Origin: an uncultured Rhodospirillaceae bacterium
GTDB taxonomy: Bacteria > Pseudomonadota > Alphaproteobacteria > CAAGCB01 > CAG-977
Assembly (NCBI GenBank): GCA_900550445.1
Contig: URSF01000043.1
Span: 1-15,062, forward strand
DNA length: 15,062 nt
Direction: 5' to 3'
Shown: piece by piece, positions 1-9,900 of the stretch
Layout of the letters: each line of letters starts with the position of its first letter
Position numbering within the stretch: position 1 is the first letter of the stretch
Made by a program: the position numbers and the translations under genes
Notes under the pieces: generated by a model
Seen by the model: the letters and a program-made list of their open reading frames with translations, nothing else
Database searches by the model: none
Told to the model about the DNA's origin: nothing

Positions 1-1857
1 GCAGGAACAGTCCTGCCCGCCGTTGTCACGCCGCCCGCCACACCGGCGGAACCGCCCTTTATTACGGTTACTTTGCCCGACGGCGAAGAAATTTCCTTTT
101 CGGCGAAATTACCTCATATCCCGAATATCGAAACGCCTGTCAGCCTGAAAATTCTGCCGCCGGAAATCAAAAACGCTCTGTCATTCAGAATTCATTTTTC
201 CGCCCCCCTGCCAAACGTTAAGGAGGCGGCGCAGGCTTTGCAATCGGCTGCGGAAACGCAGTCCGCCGTGATAGAATCGCCCGCAAAGCCGATCACCGTT
301 CAGGCTTTTGTCCTGAAATCCGTGCCTGAACAAATTGCCGCACTGATGCCCGAATTAGACGACGGCACGCCTTTGCCCGCCCTGACGGCAGACAGTAAAG
401 TCAATGTCGAATTAAGACCGGATCAAAACGCTCTGCCGGCTTTGGGACGACCGGAAACGCCGGTTTTGCCGTCCGATCCGCAAAATACGCCGATACCGCA
501 AACGCCGGCGGACGAAATCGTCAAAATCATTGAGCTGCCGAAAGATATTTCCGCGGACAGCCGGGTTGTTTCCGAAAAAATTCCGACAGCGGTTTCCGCA
601 ACCGGAACGGAAAAAACGATTCTTCCCATCACACAGATACAGACAACCGAGCCCGACTTACAGCCTCATTTTTTCTTTGTTCCGGAAAAAGAACAGGCTG
701 GTTCCGCCGCCGTTTTGCCAACGCGGGAAACAGCCGTTTTTCCTGCCCGTCCTTTTCCCGCCGCCCCGACAGAACAACAATCGGCGGCCGCCGAGGTTAA
801 AAATATTCCCTCTTTTCCCCTTAAAACGCCGACGACAGCGCCGGCCGAATCCGGACAAACCGCCCCTTCCTCCTTTCCGATAAAAGAAATTCCGCAAACG
901 GACAGTTCGGCACAATCCCGGCCGCCGGAAACGAATACGACGGCCGTTTCGGAAAAGCCCGCTTTTCTGCAGGAGCGGCCCTTTTTATCAGCGCCGGCCG
1001 CCGTGCGGGGGATCATATTTCATTCACAGACGGATCATCAGCCTTTGATTGTAACCAAAATCGGCGTGCTGGCCGTCGAAGAAAAAATCCGTCTGCCGCA
1101 TTTAACGCCGGTTATCGCCAAAATTCTTCCTCTGCCGGGAAAAGACGGGTTGCCGGTCATGCCCAAAGACCCTCTGCCCGAATTCAAAAACACCTGGACG
1201 GTTTTGACAAACGCTCTGGAAACATTGCGTCAGACGGATCAGGCGGCTTTTGAAGCCGTAAAAAATATCCTGCCGCAAACCGGGAACAAGCTGCCGGCCC
1301 TGATGTTATCATTCATGCATGCTGCCGCACAGGGCGTTTCCTTTACTTCGTTTATCGGCGAAGCCAACGTTTCGGCTTTACGCGCGACAGAAAAAGGGGA
1401 ACGGCTGTTAAAACGGCTGGAAAAAGAATTTTCCGCCTCGCCCAAAAAAGCGACGGACGGTCAAAACACCTGGAAAGGCTGGGATATTCCGTTTTTATCG
1501 GGGTCAGTCGTCGAACCTGTTTCTTTGTACCTGCAGCGCCCGTCGGACAGCGATTTGCAGCGCAATGCGTCCCTTAAAAACCAGCGCGGCGTCCGGTTTG
1601 TTTTGGATTTGAACTTAACAAAGCTGGGCAGACTGCAAATGGAAGGGCTGGCGCGGCGCCCCGAACGCCGATTTGATCTGATCCTGCGCCACCAGAACGA
1701 TTTGCCGTCTTCCTTTGACGCCCGCGTTCAGAGCATATTTGTACAGACTTTATCGGCTTTGAATTACACCGGCACGATCAAAGTCGATCAGACAAACGAT
1801 TTTATCGTTTTTACGCCGCATCAGGACAATGAAATAAAACGGGGGGTTCTGGTTTGA
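1..1857 (+). CDS. Pro/Ala-rich protein with FliK-like C-terminal domain (5' end outside window)
   Basis: The reading frame is open from base 1 without a stop, so the gene almost certainly starts upstream; a TTG at 73 has no supporting context. 618 codons are visible. Codons 1 to about 350 are low-complexity, rich in Pro, Ala, Thr and Gln, and probably disordered. The C-terminal part, about codons 530-612, is folded in appearance: a strand with 'LDLNLTKLGRLQMEGL', a second strand 'RFDLILRH', then a helix and a last strand. This order resembles the C-terminal domain of flagellar hook-length control proteins (FliK, Flg_hook), where an L-x-P/T-x-x-LG-x-(V/L) strand is typical, and a long Pro-rich N-terminus is also usual in FliK. 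No other flagellar gene is visible, so the resemblance is structural inference only. The stop codon overlaps the TTG start of the next gene, which suggests translational coupling with the J-domain protein. Confidence 0.7.
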   Translation, partial: AGTVLPAVVTPPATPAEPPFITVTLPDGEEISFSAKLPHIPNIETPVSLKILPPEIKNALSFRIHFSAPLPNVKEAAQALQSAAETQSAVIESPAKPITVQAFVLKSVPEQIAALMPELDDGTPLPALTADSKVNVELRPDQNALPALGRPETPVLPSDPQNTPIPQTPADEIVKIIELPKDISADSRVVSEKIPTAVSATGTEKTILPITQIQTTEPDLQPHFFFVPEKEQAGSAAVLPTRETAVFPARPFPAAPTEQQSAAAEVKNIPSFPLKTPTTAPAESGQTAPSSFPIKEIPQTDSSAQSRPPETNTTAVSEKPAFLQERPFLSAPAAVRGIIFHSQTDHQPLIVTKIGVLAVEEKIRLPHLTPVIAKILPLPGKDGLPVMPKDPLPEFKNTWTVLTNALETLRQTDQAAFEAVKNILPQTGNKLPALMLSFMHAAAQGVSFTSFIGEANVSALRATEKGERLLKRLEKEFSASPKKATDGQNTWKGWDIPFLSGSVVEPVSLYLQRPSDSDLQRNASLKNQRGVRFVLDLNLTKLGRLQMEGLARRPERRFDLILRHQNDLPSSFDARVQSIFVQTLSALNYTGTIKVDQTNDFIVFTPHQDNEIKRGVLV

Positions 1858-2906
1858 CAGACAAAAAAGGATATTACGCGATTCTGCATTTATCCGAAAA
1901 CGCCGGCGAAAAAGAAATCAAAGAAGCTTTTCGCCGCGAAGTCAAACTGTACCACCCGGATAAAAACCCTGATCCGAAAGCAAAAGACGTCTATTTAAAA
2001 CTGAACGAAGCCTATCAGGTTCTGACCGATCCCGATGCCAGAAAAGCTTATGACAATGTGCCTGAAGCTTCCGCCGATTTCATTCCGTGCTGTTGCTGCG
2101 GCAAACATGCCCGCCAGCCGCGTTATGTTTTGTTTGAAGAAAACGGGGTTTTGCGCGGCGGCGTTTTTTGCCGCGACTGCGCTTCAAGACAGCAGTTCCG
2201 GTCAGCGGCGAAAATCTGGAAAAAAATCTTTACCGCTCCGGTTCAAAGCTGGTCGGCTTTAAAAAACAATTACTCGTTCAAACATATGCCGCCGGAAAAC
2301 AACTACAGCATTTTAATGCAGAACGCCGCGGCCTTCAGGCGGGAAAAGCGCGTTGATCTGGCGCGTTCTCTGGCGGAACAGGCGCGCAAATTTGCCAAAG
2401 AACAAAATCAGCGCGTTAAAATCAATATCTTTTTAAATGCCCTGCCGGAAACGCCGCGCCGACGGGAACCGGATTTTTGGGAAGTACGCTGGACTGATAC
2501 GCTGCGTGTTTATCTGCCGTTGTTTTTGTGCCTGATTGTCGGGCTTGTCATGCTGACGACGCCGTATTTGCATGAACTGATCCGCCCCGCTCCCGAACGA
2601 ATCAGTGATTACAAGCCGCAAAACGTTATTCCTTTAAGGTTTGACCTGTTAAATGAAAATCAGCTGTATCATACCATCGCCCCGCAGACGCCGGCTTATC
2701 AGGCGCCGCGCGAAGACAGCGGCATTATTTCTCTTTTGCCGGCGCAAATGACTCTGCGTATTACGGGATATGTTCCGAAAACGGACTGGCTGCAGGCCAT
2801 GACGCCGCACGGTATGGTTATTTTTGTGCGCAAAAGAAATTTAAAACAGGGGATCGGAAAAGAACCGATGCCTTATAATTCAAAAATTCTGCCGCCCGGA
2901 AATTAA
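1854..2906 (+). CDS. Membrane-anchored J-domain (DnaJ-like) protein with Cys cluster and SH3-like tail
   Basis: 350 aa. Residues 5-68 form a J domain with the HPD motif at 34-36 (LYHPDKN), the signature that stimulates the ATPase of an Hsp70 (DnaK). It lacks the G/F region and the classical four-repeat zinc domain of DnaJ, so it is a specialised J protein and not the housekeeping dnaJ. After the J domain comes a cysteine cluster, C79-C82 (PCCCCGK), with a second pair at C106 and C109 (FCRDCA), probably one zinc site. One membrane segment lies at about 220-239, preceded by an Arg-rich stretch, so the J domain should be cytoplasmic. The C-terminus (about 293-331, with W312 and the strand 'GMVIFVRKRNL') resembles a bacterial SH3 domain and would then face the periplasm. 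The TTG start overlaps the previous stop (TTGA) and follows a G-run at 1841-1846 that can act as ribosome binding site. The gene is convergent with its downstream neighbour; the two 3' ends overlap by 4 nt. Confidence 0.85.
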   Translation: MTDKKGYYAILHLSENAGEKEIKEAFRREVKLYHPDKNPDPKAKDVYLKLNEAYQVLTDPDARKAYDNVPEASADFIPCCCCGKHARQPRYVLFEENGVLRGGVFCRDCASRQQFRSAAKIWKKIFTAPVQSWSALKNNYSFKHMPPENNYSILMQNAAAFRREKRVDLARSLAEQARKFAKEQNQRVKINIFLNALPETPRRREPDFWEVRWTDTLRVYLPLFLCLIVGLVMLTTPYLHELIRPAPERISDYKPQNVIPLRFDLLNENQLYHTIAPQTPAYQAPREDSGIISLLPAQMTLRITGYVPKTDWLQAMTPHGMVIFVRKRNLKQGIGKEPMPYNSKILPPGN

Positions 2907-3424
2907 ACGCCCTCTTCTTTGGCAAAAGCCTTAATATCCGCCCTGATTTGATCTGCCGTCGGTTCTTCGCTTAACCGGTAACGCAGGATATTAACGCCGG
3001 CGTTTTGCAGCATTTTTTCACGCCGCAGATGGCGTTTTTGTTCATTTTCGCCTTCCAGTTCAACGACGCAGACGATATTTAACGCCGCATTGCAGATCAC
3101 GAAATCGACGCGTTTCAAATTAAACGGCGCCCACATATCCCAATGATTCGTTTCAATCAGGGCGCGCATTGACACATGCGGAAAAACGCTGCAGCCGACG
3201 GGAACGGCCCGGCATAACAGGTTAAAAAACTTTTCTTCAGAAGCATTCATGATTTTTTTCGGCCGGTAGTATTTACCGATAATGTCTCGCTGTTTATCGG
3301 AAATCCACGCCAGAATGCATAAAATAACGTACCCGATGATCAATAAAGCAATAATTGAACCGATCAGATAAATACCGTTGCCGAGAAGAAGTTTTTTCAC
3401 CAGCATCGTTAAAGTCGTATCCAT
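2903..3424 (-). CDS. DUF2726 domain protein with N-terminal membrane anchor
   Basis: 173 aa. Residues about 17-40 form one hydrophobic membrane segment. Residues about 58-160 fit the DUF2726 family: 'NASEEKFFNLL' at the start, 'VFPHVSMRALI', 'RVDFVICNAA', the acidic 'VVELEGENEQKRHLRREKMLQNAGVNILRYR'-like core (here split by its key residues V-D-F, E-L-E-G, R-R-E-K and G-V-N-I-L-R-Y). This layout (VDF, E-L-x-G/D, R..K, AG..L.R) recalls the PD-(D/E)XK nuclease-like fold proposed for DUF2726 and restriction-endonuclease-like proteins, but enzyme activity is not shown. The ATG is preceded by AGAGG seven bases upstream on the minus strand, which supports this start. The gene stands alone, with its 3' end overlapping the convergent J-domain gene by 4 nt. 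The upstream 200 bp are AT-rich; I could not resolve a convincing promoter there. Confidence 0.8.
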   Translation of the reverse strand: MDTTLTMLVKKLLLGNGIYLIGSIIALLIIGYVILCILAWISDKQRDIIGKYYRPKKIMNASEEKFFNLLCRAVPVGCSVFPHVSMRALIETNHWDMWAPFNLKRVDFVICNAALNIVCVVELEGENEQKRHLRREKMLQNAGVNILRYRLSEEPTADQIRADIKAFAKEEGV

Positions 3425-3637
3425 GGCCGCCTCTTTATTTTGTTCTCCATTTTATTTATCTTACTGAAATCAGACCCAAACTGCAAGTTACCAGAATCAC
3501 ACCTTGTTTTAAGCCGGGATTTATTCATCTTGTTCAGACAATCCGGTTTTCAAAAGCTTTACGTTAATATATTTAAGAAAAAATTATAAATATGGCAGGC
3601 AATATAATTCATGAAAAAGCAATAAAAATGACAATAC

Positions 3638-3665
3638 AAAAAACCCCGTCGTTGACGGGGTTTTT
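3638..3665 (-). terminator. Bidirectional intrinsic terminator after ileS
   Basis: A perfect 7-bp GC-rich stem, CCCCGTC (3644-3650) and GACGGGG (3654-3660), with a 3-nt loop. It has six A on the left (3638-3643) and five T on the right (3661-3665), so it can work in both directions. It lies 17 bp past the ileS stop and is most likely the ileS terminator. In the other direction it would only stop stray plus-strand transcription. Confidence 0.9.
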
Positions 3666-3682
3666 CAGTTTATAAAAAGTCC

Positions 3683-6600
3683 TTACGCTTTTTCGATTTT
3701 AAACGTAACCTCCGCTTCGCCGACTTCTTCGGCAAAACCGGCAACGTCTGCCCGTTCTTCAAACGCAACGGCCAAAACCTGTTCGGAAATGTAATCCTTG
3801 TTTTCCTTTAAGGCGTCCAGCACCGTCCGGTCGGCAGAAGTATAAGCCACCTTAATCCGATCGGACACATCAAAACCGCTGTCTTTGCGTTTTTGCTGAA
3901 TGATGCGGACAAAGTCGCGGGCAATCCCTTCGCGTTCCAGTTCGGGATAAAGCGTCACGTCTAAAACGACGACCGCCGTATTGTCCGGCAGAGCCTGTCC
4001 TGCATTGCCGTCTTTCAGATTCAGGCGCAATTCGAATTCTTCCGGATTTAACGTCTGTCCCGCAATCGACAATGTTCCGTCGGCATTTTGCGTCCATTCG
4101 TTTGTCTTGGACGCGGCCAGAATGTCTTTCATAAACCGTCCCAGACGTTTGCCGACCAGCGGCGTAATGATATACAGCGTCTTGTCGGCCAGATCCGATA
4201 CGTCTTTGCCGAAAACGATTTTCTTAACGTTCACTTCGTCTTTGATCAAATCGACGTAATCGGTCAGTCTTTCCGCGTTATTTCCCGCCACCGTCATTGA
4301 CGCCAGCGGCAGACGGTTACGCAGCTTATGGTCTTCGCGCACCGATTTTGCCGTCGAACAAACCGCGCGGACAAAGTCCATATCAGCGACCAGTTTGTCA
4401 TCTGCCGCAAAAGCGGTATAGTCCGGATAATCCGTCAGATGAACGCTTTCTTCGCCCGTCAAAGCGCGGTAAATATATTCGCACGTCAAAGGCATCAGCG
4501 GCGCGATCGCTTTGACCAGCGTCACCAAAACCGTATACAACACGTCAAAAGCTTCCTGACCGTTTGACACGTCCCAGAACCGGGCGCGCGACCGACGAAT
4601 ATACCAGTTGTTCATCAGTTCCAGAAAATCCGAAACATCGGCGCACGCGCCCACGATGTCGCAGGCGTCCAGCTTTTCGGTCAGCCCTTTGACCAGATCG
4701 CGCGTTTTGGCCAGAATATAGCGGTCAAGCACATCTTTCGCCGTCGTCGTGAATTTGGCCTTCAACCCTTCCGCATTGGCGTACAGCGTAAAGAAGTAAA
4801 ACGCGTTCCACAGCGGAATCAAAGCCTTGCGCGACGATTTGGCGATTTCTTTGCCTTCGCGGTCGATCGACAGGTTTCCCCCGCGCAAAATCGGCGAGGA
4901 CACCAGAAACCAGCGCAAAGCGTCAGCCCCCAGCGTATTGAACACGTCCGCCGGATCGGGATAGTTGCGCAGCCGCTTTGACAACTTCTGCTGATTTTCG
5001 TCCAGCACAACGCCGTGGCACAGACATGTTTTAAACGGCGCGCGGTCGAACAGAGCCGTACTCATCACCATCAGGGTGTAGAACCAGCCGCGCGTCTGCG
5101 CCAGATATTCGACAATGAAATCCGCGGGCGAATGGTTTTCAAACCATTCTTTGTTTTCAAACGGATAATGCACCTGCGCGAACGGCATGGATCCCGATTC
5201 AAACCAGCAGTCCAGCACGTCTTCGACGCGGCGCATCATCGATTTGCCCGTCGGATCGTCGGGGTTCGGACGCACCAGCGTATCAATAAACGGACGATGC
5301 AGATCGGTAATTTTTACGCCGAAATCCTTTTCCAGTTCCGCGATGGAACCGTAAACGTCCACGCGCGGGTATTTCGGATCGTCGGATTTCCACACGGGGA
5401 TCGGCGTTCCCCAAAAACGGTTGCGCGAAATCGACCAGTCGCGCGCGCCTTCCAGCCACATGCCCATCGCGCCGTTTTTGACGTGTTCGGGAATCCAGTT
5501 GATCGTTTGGTTGTTCGCCACCATGCGGTCGCGGAAATCCGTCACCTTGACGAACCAGCTGTTGATCGCTTTGTAAATCAGCGGCGTATCCGTGCGCCAG
5601 CAGTGCGGATAGCTGTGTTTGTACATTTCCTTGCGCACCAGTTTGCCTTCCGCTTTCAGACGTTTGATAATCGGTTCGTTCGTATCAAAGACCTGCATTC
5701 CTTCGTAATCGGGGACTTCTTTGGTAAAGCAGCCTTTGCCGTCCACCGGACAGATTACGGGAATATGATACGGCTGGCAGGCGATCATGTCGTCTTCGCC
5801 GAATCCCGGAGCAATATGAACAATGCCGGTACCGTCTTCGGTCGAAACGTAATCGGCCTGAATGATCTGGAAACAGTTCGGCGCTCCCTTGAAATAATCG
5901 AACAAAGGTTCATACGTCCGCCCGACCAGTTCCGCGCCTTTGACCGTTTTGATTTTTTCGGCTTTGGCCAGTTCGCGTTTGTACCGCCCCGCCAAAGCAG
6001 AAGCTAGAATGTACTGAACGCCGTCTTCTTCATAAACGTCGTAATCAAATTCCTTATTGACGCACAAAGCCAGATTTGACGGCAAAGTCCACGGCGTCGT
6101 CGTCCAAGCCAAAACTTTGACGGGTTTTGTTTCGCCTTCGACGGGATTCAGAGTAAACATAACGGTGACGGACGGATCTTCGCGTTCGCGGTAAGAATTG
6201 TCCATGCGCGTTTCAAAGTTCGACACCGGCGTTTCGGCCGCCCAGCTGTAGGGCAGAATACGGACGCCTTCGTACATCAGGCCTTTTTTATATAATTCCT
6301 TAAAAGCCCAGATAATGGATTCCATATACGGCAGATCCATAGTTTTGTAGTCATTGTCAAACGCGACCCAGCGGGCCTGACGCGTAACGGTTTGCTCCCA
6401 TTCGTTTGTGTACATCAGCACGCGTTGGCGACATGTTTCGTTAAATTTGCCGATTCCGAATTCGGAAATGGCAGCGCGCCCGGAAATGCCCAGGAATTTT
6501 TCCGTATCCATTTCGGCGGGCAGCCCGTGGCAGTCCCAACCGAAGCGGCGTTCAACCCGCCGGCCGCGCATTGTCTGATAACGGGGAATAATATCCTTGA

Positions 6601-6820
6601 CATATCCCGTTACCAGATGCCCGTAATGCGGCAGGCCGTTGGCGAACGGAGGGCCGTCGTAAAAGACGTATTCATTTGCCCCTCTTTCACCGGCTGCGCG
6701 GTTGGCAACGGATTTTTTAAACGTGTCGTCCGCACGCCAGTAATTCAGGATTTCCTGTTCCAGTGCGGGAAAGTCGGCTTTCGCCTGAATTTCGGGATAG
6801 TATTTTGTTTTTTCCGTCAT
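3683..6820 (-). CDS. ileS: Isoleucyl-tRNA synthetase, long eukaryote-like type (IleRS2)
   Basis: 1045 aa, a class Ia synthetase that charges tRNA-Ile with isoleucine in the cytoplasm. The ATP-binding HIGH motif appears as HYGH at 65-68 within PPFANGLPHYGH, and the KMSKS motif as KLSKR at 612-616 followed by NYPDP. The CP1 editing domain, which removes misactivated valine, spans roughly 190-400 and shows the Thr-rich WTTTPWTLPSN (239-249) and HIAPGFGEDD (335-344). The anticodon-binding domain follows from about 680, with an extra C-terminal domain of about 200 residues. The length and the KLSKRxxNYPDP and LPHYGH forms match the eukaryote-like IleRS2 type, not the roughly 930-residue IleRS1 with a C-terminal zinc site. 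Members of that type are known to be much less sensitive to mupirocin. The start is the ATG at 6820; the Shine-Dalgarno match upstream (GTGG) is weak. The gene is monocistronic and ends in a strong terminator. Confidence 0.97.
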   Translation of the reverse strand: MTEKTKYYPEIQAKADFPALEQEILNYWRADDTFKKSVANRAAGERGANEYVFYDGPPFANGLPHYGHLVTGYVKDIIPRYQTMRGRRVERRFGWDCHGLPAEMDTEKFLGISGRAAISEFGIGKFNETCRQRVLMYTNEWEQTVTRQARWVAFDNDYKTMDLPYMESIIWAFKELYKKGLMYEGVRILPYSWAAETPVSNFETRMDNSYREREDPSVTVMFTLNPVEGETKPVKVLAWTTTPWTLPSNLALCVNKEFDYDVYEEDGVQYILASALAGRYKRELAKAEKIKTVKGAELVGRTYEPLFDYFKGAPNCFQIIQADYVSTEDGTGIVHIAPGFGEDDMIACQPYHIPVICPVDGKGCFTKEVPDYEGMQVFDTNEPIIKRLKAEGKLVRKEMYKHSYPHCWRTDTPLIYKAINSWFVKVTDFRDRMVANNQTINWIPEHVKNGAMGMWLEGARDWSISRNRFWGTPIPVWKSDDPKYPRVDVYGSIAELEKDFGVKITDLHRPFIDTLVRPNPDDPTGKSMMRRVEDVLDCWFESGSMPFAQVHYPFENKEWFENHSPADFIVEYLAQTRGWFYTLMVMSTALFDRAPFKTCLCHGVVLDENQQKLSKRLRNYPDPADVFNTLGADALRWFLVSSPILRGGNLSIDREGKEIAKSSRKALIPLWNAFYFFTLYANAEGLKAKFTTTAKDVLDRYILAKTRDLVKGLTEKLDACDIVGACADVSDFLELMNNWYIRRSRARFWDVSNGQEAFDVLYTVLVTLVKAIAPLMPLTCEYIYRALTGEESVHLTDYPDYTAFAADDKLVADMDFVRAVCSTAKSVREDHKLRNRLPLASMTVAGNNAERLTDYVDLIKDEVNVKKIVFGKDVSDLADKTLYIITPLVGKRLGRFMKDILAASKTNEWTQNADGTLSIAGQTLNPEEFELRLNLKDGNAGQALPDNTAVVVLDVTLYPELEREGIARDFVRIIQQKRKDSGFDVSDRIKVAYTSADRTVLDALKENKDYISEQVLAVAFEERADVAGFAEEVGEAEVTFKIEKA

Positions 6821-6863
6821 CGTTTTCCACTTCAGTTGCAGTTAACTCTACTTTATATAAAGC

Positions 6864-6891
6864 TTTTTAAACGGATAGCAAATATTGTCAA
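6864..6891 (-). promoter_or_regulatory. Candidate sigma-70 promoter for ileS
   Basis: On the minus strand a perfect -35 TTGACA (6891-6886) is followed after 16 bases by TAAAAA (6869-6864; four of six matches to TATAAT). Transcription would start near 6857, giving a leader of about 36 nt. No T-box or other leader structure was seen. The weak -10 keeps confidence low. Confidence 0.4.
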
Positions 6892-6899
6892 TAGAATCC

Positions 6900-6928
6900 T
6901 TGACGGCAAAGATATTTTACGTGATTCT
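6900..6928 (+). promoter_or_regulatory. Candidate sigma-70 promoter for the coiled-coil gene
   Basis: TTGACG (6900-6905), a 17-bp spacer and GATTCT (6923-6928). The spacing is ideal and the -35 matches five of six bases. It lies 40 bp before the ATG at 6968 and its -35 is only 8 bp from the -35 of the ileS promoter on the other strand, so the two RNA polymerase sites are back to back. Confidence 0.4.
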
Positions 6929-6967
6929 TAAAGGAATTTGATTCTCTAAAGCGAACAGGAAACAAAC

Positions 6968-9900
6968 ATGGCGCAGGATACCGATTTAGAAAACGGGCCG
7001 GATTCTTCTTCCGACGACGGCAAGATGATATTTTCCGAAAACGACCTTTCCGTAAAACAGCCCAAATGGTATGAAGATTTCAGCATTACCGCCGGTTTGA
7101 TCCTCAGCGCGGCATGGGGCTTTGTCGTTGTCGATTACGTCCTGACGACGGGTTGGTGGTCGGCGCGGTTCGACATGACTCCGCCGGAATTCATGAGTTT
7201 TGTTGCCGGCGCCTTGTCGCCGTTTGCTTTCATATGGGTGGCGGCGGCCTATTTTTCCGCGCAAAGAAAGTACGTCCGCGAAGCCGGAAAACTGCGCGCC
7301 TACATTTCCGAATTCATGCACCCGAACGCCAAAAACAAACTGTACGTTAAATCCCTGCTGGACGATATCCGCCAGCAGACGGCCGATTTAAATACGGTTT
7401 ACGCGCAGCTTAAAGAATGTACCGCCGACACCGGAACCGTTTTATCCGAACGCGTCGGCGATTTAACGGAAATCGCCCGCAGTCTGGAACAACGCGTGGA
7501 CGAATCCGTTCAAAAAATTAAAAACCGGACCGACGATTTAAAAGCTTCCGCCGATCTGGTTGACGGCCAGACCGCGCGGAACATCGAATTACTGGAAACG
7601 AATTTAAACGCCGTCCGTCAGGCCGCGGACACAACGACGGACACTTTATCCGCCGTTACGTCGTCACTGCAGTCCGACACCGCCGCTTTAAAGGAAACCG
7701 GCAGCGTTTTGACGGACAAGGCGATGCGGCTGTCCGCCGAACTGCGGGAACAAAACGCTTTGCTGCGCGGCGCGTCCGAAAACGCATGCGATATTTTAAC
7801 GCGTCAGACGGCGGCGGCCGCAGCGGCTTTGACGGCGCAGACGGAAATGATCGTCAAAGCCGGCAACGACGTTTTTGAAACTCTGGACGAACAATCCGGC
7901 CGGATCAAGCGGGACATTCAGACGCAGGTCGCGTTGATTTCCGATTCCGGCAAAGAAGCGCGTGACAATATATCCGTTATCACCGCCGATTTGGAAGAAC
8001 AAACCGCTTTACTAAGTGAAGCGGCCGAAACAGCGCGGACAAACGCGGAAAAAATGCTCAGCGGACTGGAACGGCGCATTGAAACGCTGGAGGAAATTTT
8101 TGAACGTCAAAACGGCGTCATTTCCGACAAAGACGCTTTGCTGACACAGACGTCGGAAAAACTGCAGACAACGTTTAAAGAACAAAACGCCCTGCTGGAT
8201 CAGGAGGCGGAAAAAATCGTCGCCCGTTTCAAAACGATTGAAACGACGCTGGACACTTATATCAATGAAATCAACGCCGCTTCGGCCACCGCGGTGGAAC
8301 AGATTTCCTCCGTTTCCGTTTCTCTGGACGGCAAGGCCGAACAAATCGCCAAAGCCGGAACGCAGGCGCGAACGGAAATTTCCTCTGTCGACGAAGAAAT
8401 CGAAAACCGGGCCGGCCTGTTAAACGCCGCGGCGTCGCGGCTGCGTTCGGACGCGGAATCCGTATCCGGCGCGTTGGCCGAACATACACGGAAACTGACG
8501 ACGGCTTTGGACGAAGCGTCTGAAAAACTGGCCGTCATGCAGGAAAATATCCGCACGGGCATTTCAGAGATTGACGGCAATATCTTAACGGCAGAGGAAA
8601 AATCGGAAACAGCCTGTCAGAAACTGATCAAACAGGCCGGCGAGCTGTCCGATCTGACCGGCGCGCTGGTTTCTCAGGCGATTGTGACAGAAACGTCGCT
8701 GGCCCAGCAGCAGAAATACGTGTCAAACGCTTCCGCCAAGCTGGAAGAAACCAAAGCGGCCCTGAAAGAACAGGCCGATGATCTGACCGGTATCGCCGAA
8801 CTGCTGGATTCGCGCGCGGCGGAAACGGTTCTGCGCCTGTCCCGTCTGCTGGAAGACACAATCAGTCAAGCCGGCAAAGTCACCGACCAGATCAGCGAAA
8901 TAGACACTTCGCTGTCCAATAAAATCAATGCGCTTGACCTGTCTTCACAGCGCACGGTCGTGGCCAACAACACTTTGCGCGAAGAACTGGAACGCCACAA
9001 AGCGCTGCTGGACGCTTCGGCGCAACGGGTATCGACATACGCCGAAGAACTCAGCGCCGAAATTACGCGCCAGACAACACAGATGGACATTTCTTCCGAA
9101 CTGATCAAATCGCGTTCGGAAAAAGCCGTCCTGCAAATTGACGAACAGTTCAGAAAACTGGCCGAAGACGCGCAAAACATGCTTGACAGCACGCAGAACG
9201 CTTCAACCGTTCTGGCCGATCAGTCGGAAAAGGTCGAAACGCTGTTTAACCGGCAGAATACAACTTTGTCCGCCGTTTCGGACAAACTGGCCGAACAAAG
9301 CGCACAGGTCGCCGCCATGCTGCGCGAACAGTCCGAACAGGCCGACAAAGATCTGGAACGTCTGGTTTCCCGTATTCATCTGATTGAAGAAGGCTTAAGC
9401 GTTCAAACAAAAGAGCTGGCAAACGCATCGGAAATGACGGTATCCCAGTTGGAAACCGTCGGCGCGGCTTTGACCCGGCAGACGGACAATCTGAACACGT
9501 TAAGCGAAACGGCAAAAACGAAAATTACGGAAACCGGAAACGTTATGATGCAGGCAGCGCAGAAATTAACGTCGGTAACGCAGGATTCATGCACCCGCAA
9601 TATCCAGTCGACGACAGCTTTGGAAAACAAACAAAACGAATTCAAGCAGTCCGCCGACGAACTGATGCAGCGCATTGCGGAACTGCAAAGCGAAATCGAA
9701 GAACAAACGGACGGGCTGCAGAAACAATCCGCGAAATCAACGCAGCAGGCCGTCATGATCCGCGATTCGATGCAGCGCCATATCATTGACCTGGGCGACG
9801 TGGCAAACATCGTCGCCACTCAATCGCGCATGGGCGAAGCGTCTTTGAGCAATCAGATCAATTATTTAAAAGAAGCGGCCGAAGACGTTATGACGCATAT

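Noticed and set aside
73..75. TTG as start of the first gene
   Set aside because: The frame is open back to base 1 with the same Pro-rich composition, and there is no ribosome binding site upstream.
3425..3637. A small gene between the DUF2726 gene and the ileS terminator
   Set aside because: Only short AT-rich frames without ribosome binding sites are present; the stretch looks like an upstream regulatory region.
5015..6007. A 330-codon open frame on the plus strand opposite ileS
   Set aside because: It lies wholly within ileS, has biased shadow composition (Arg, His, Phe, Val) and no ribosome binding site; ileS is certain.
6842..6856. CtrA-type binding site (TTAA-N7-TTAA) in the ileS/scaffold intergenic region
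   Set aside because: Only one half-site matches; the second reads TTAT, and no other spacing fits.
6821..6860. T-box riboswitch before ileS
   Set aside because: The leader from the predicted start is only about 36 nt and lacks T-box stems; T-boxes are also not expected in this group.
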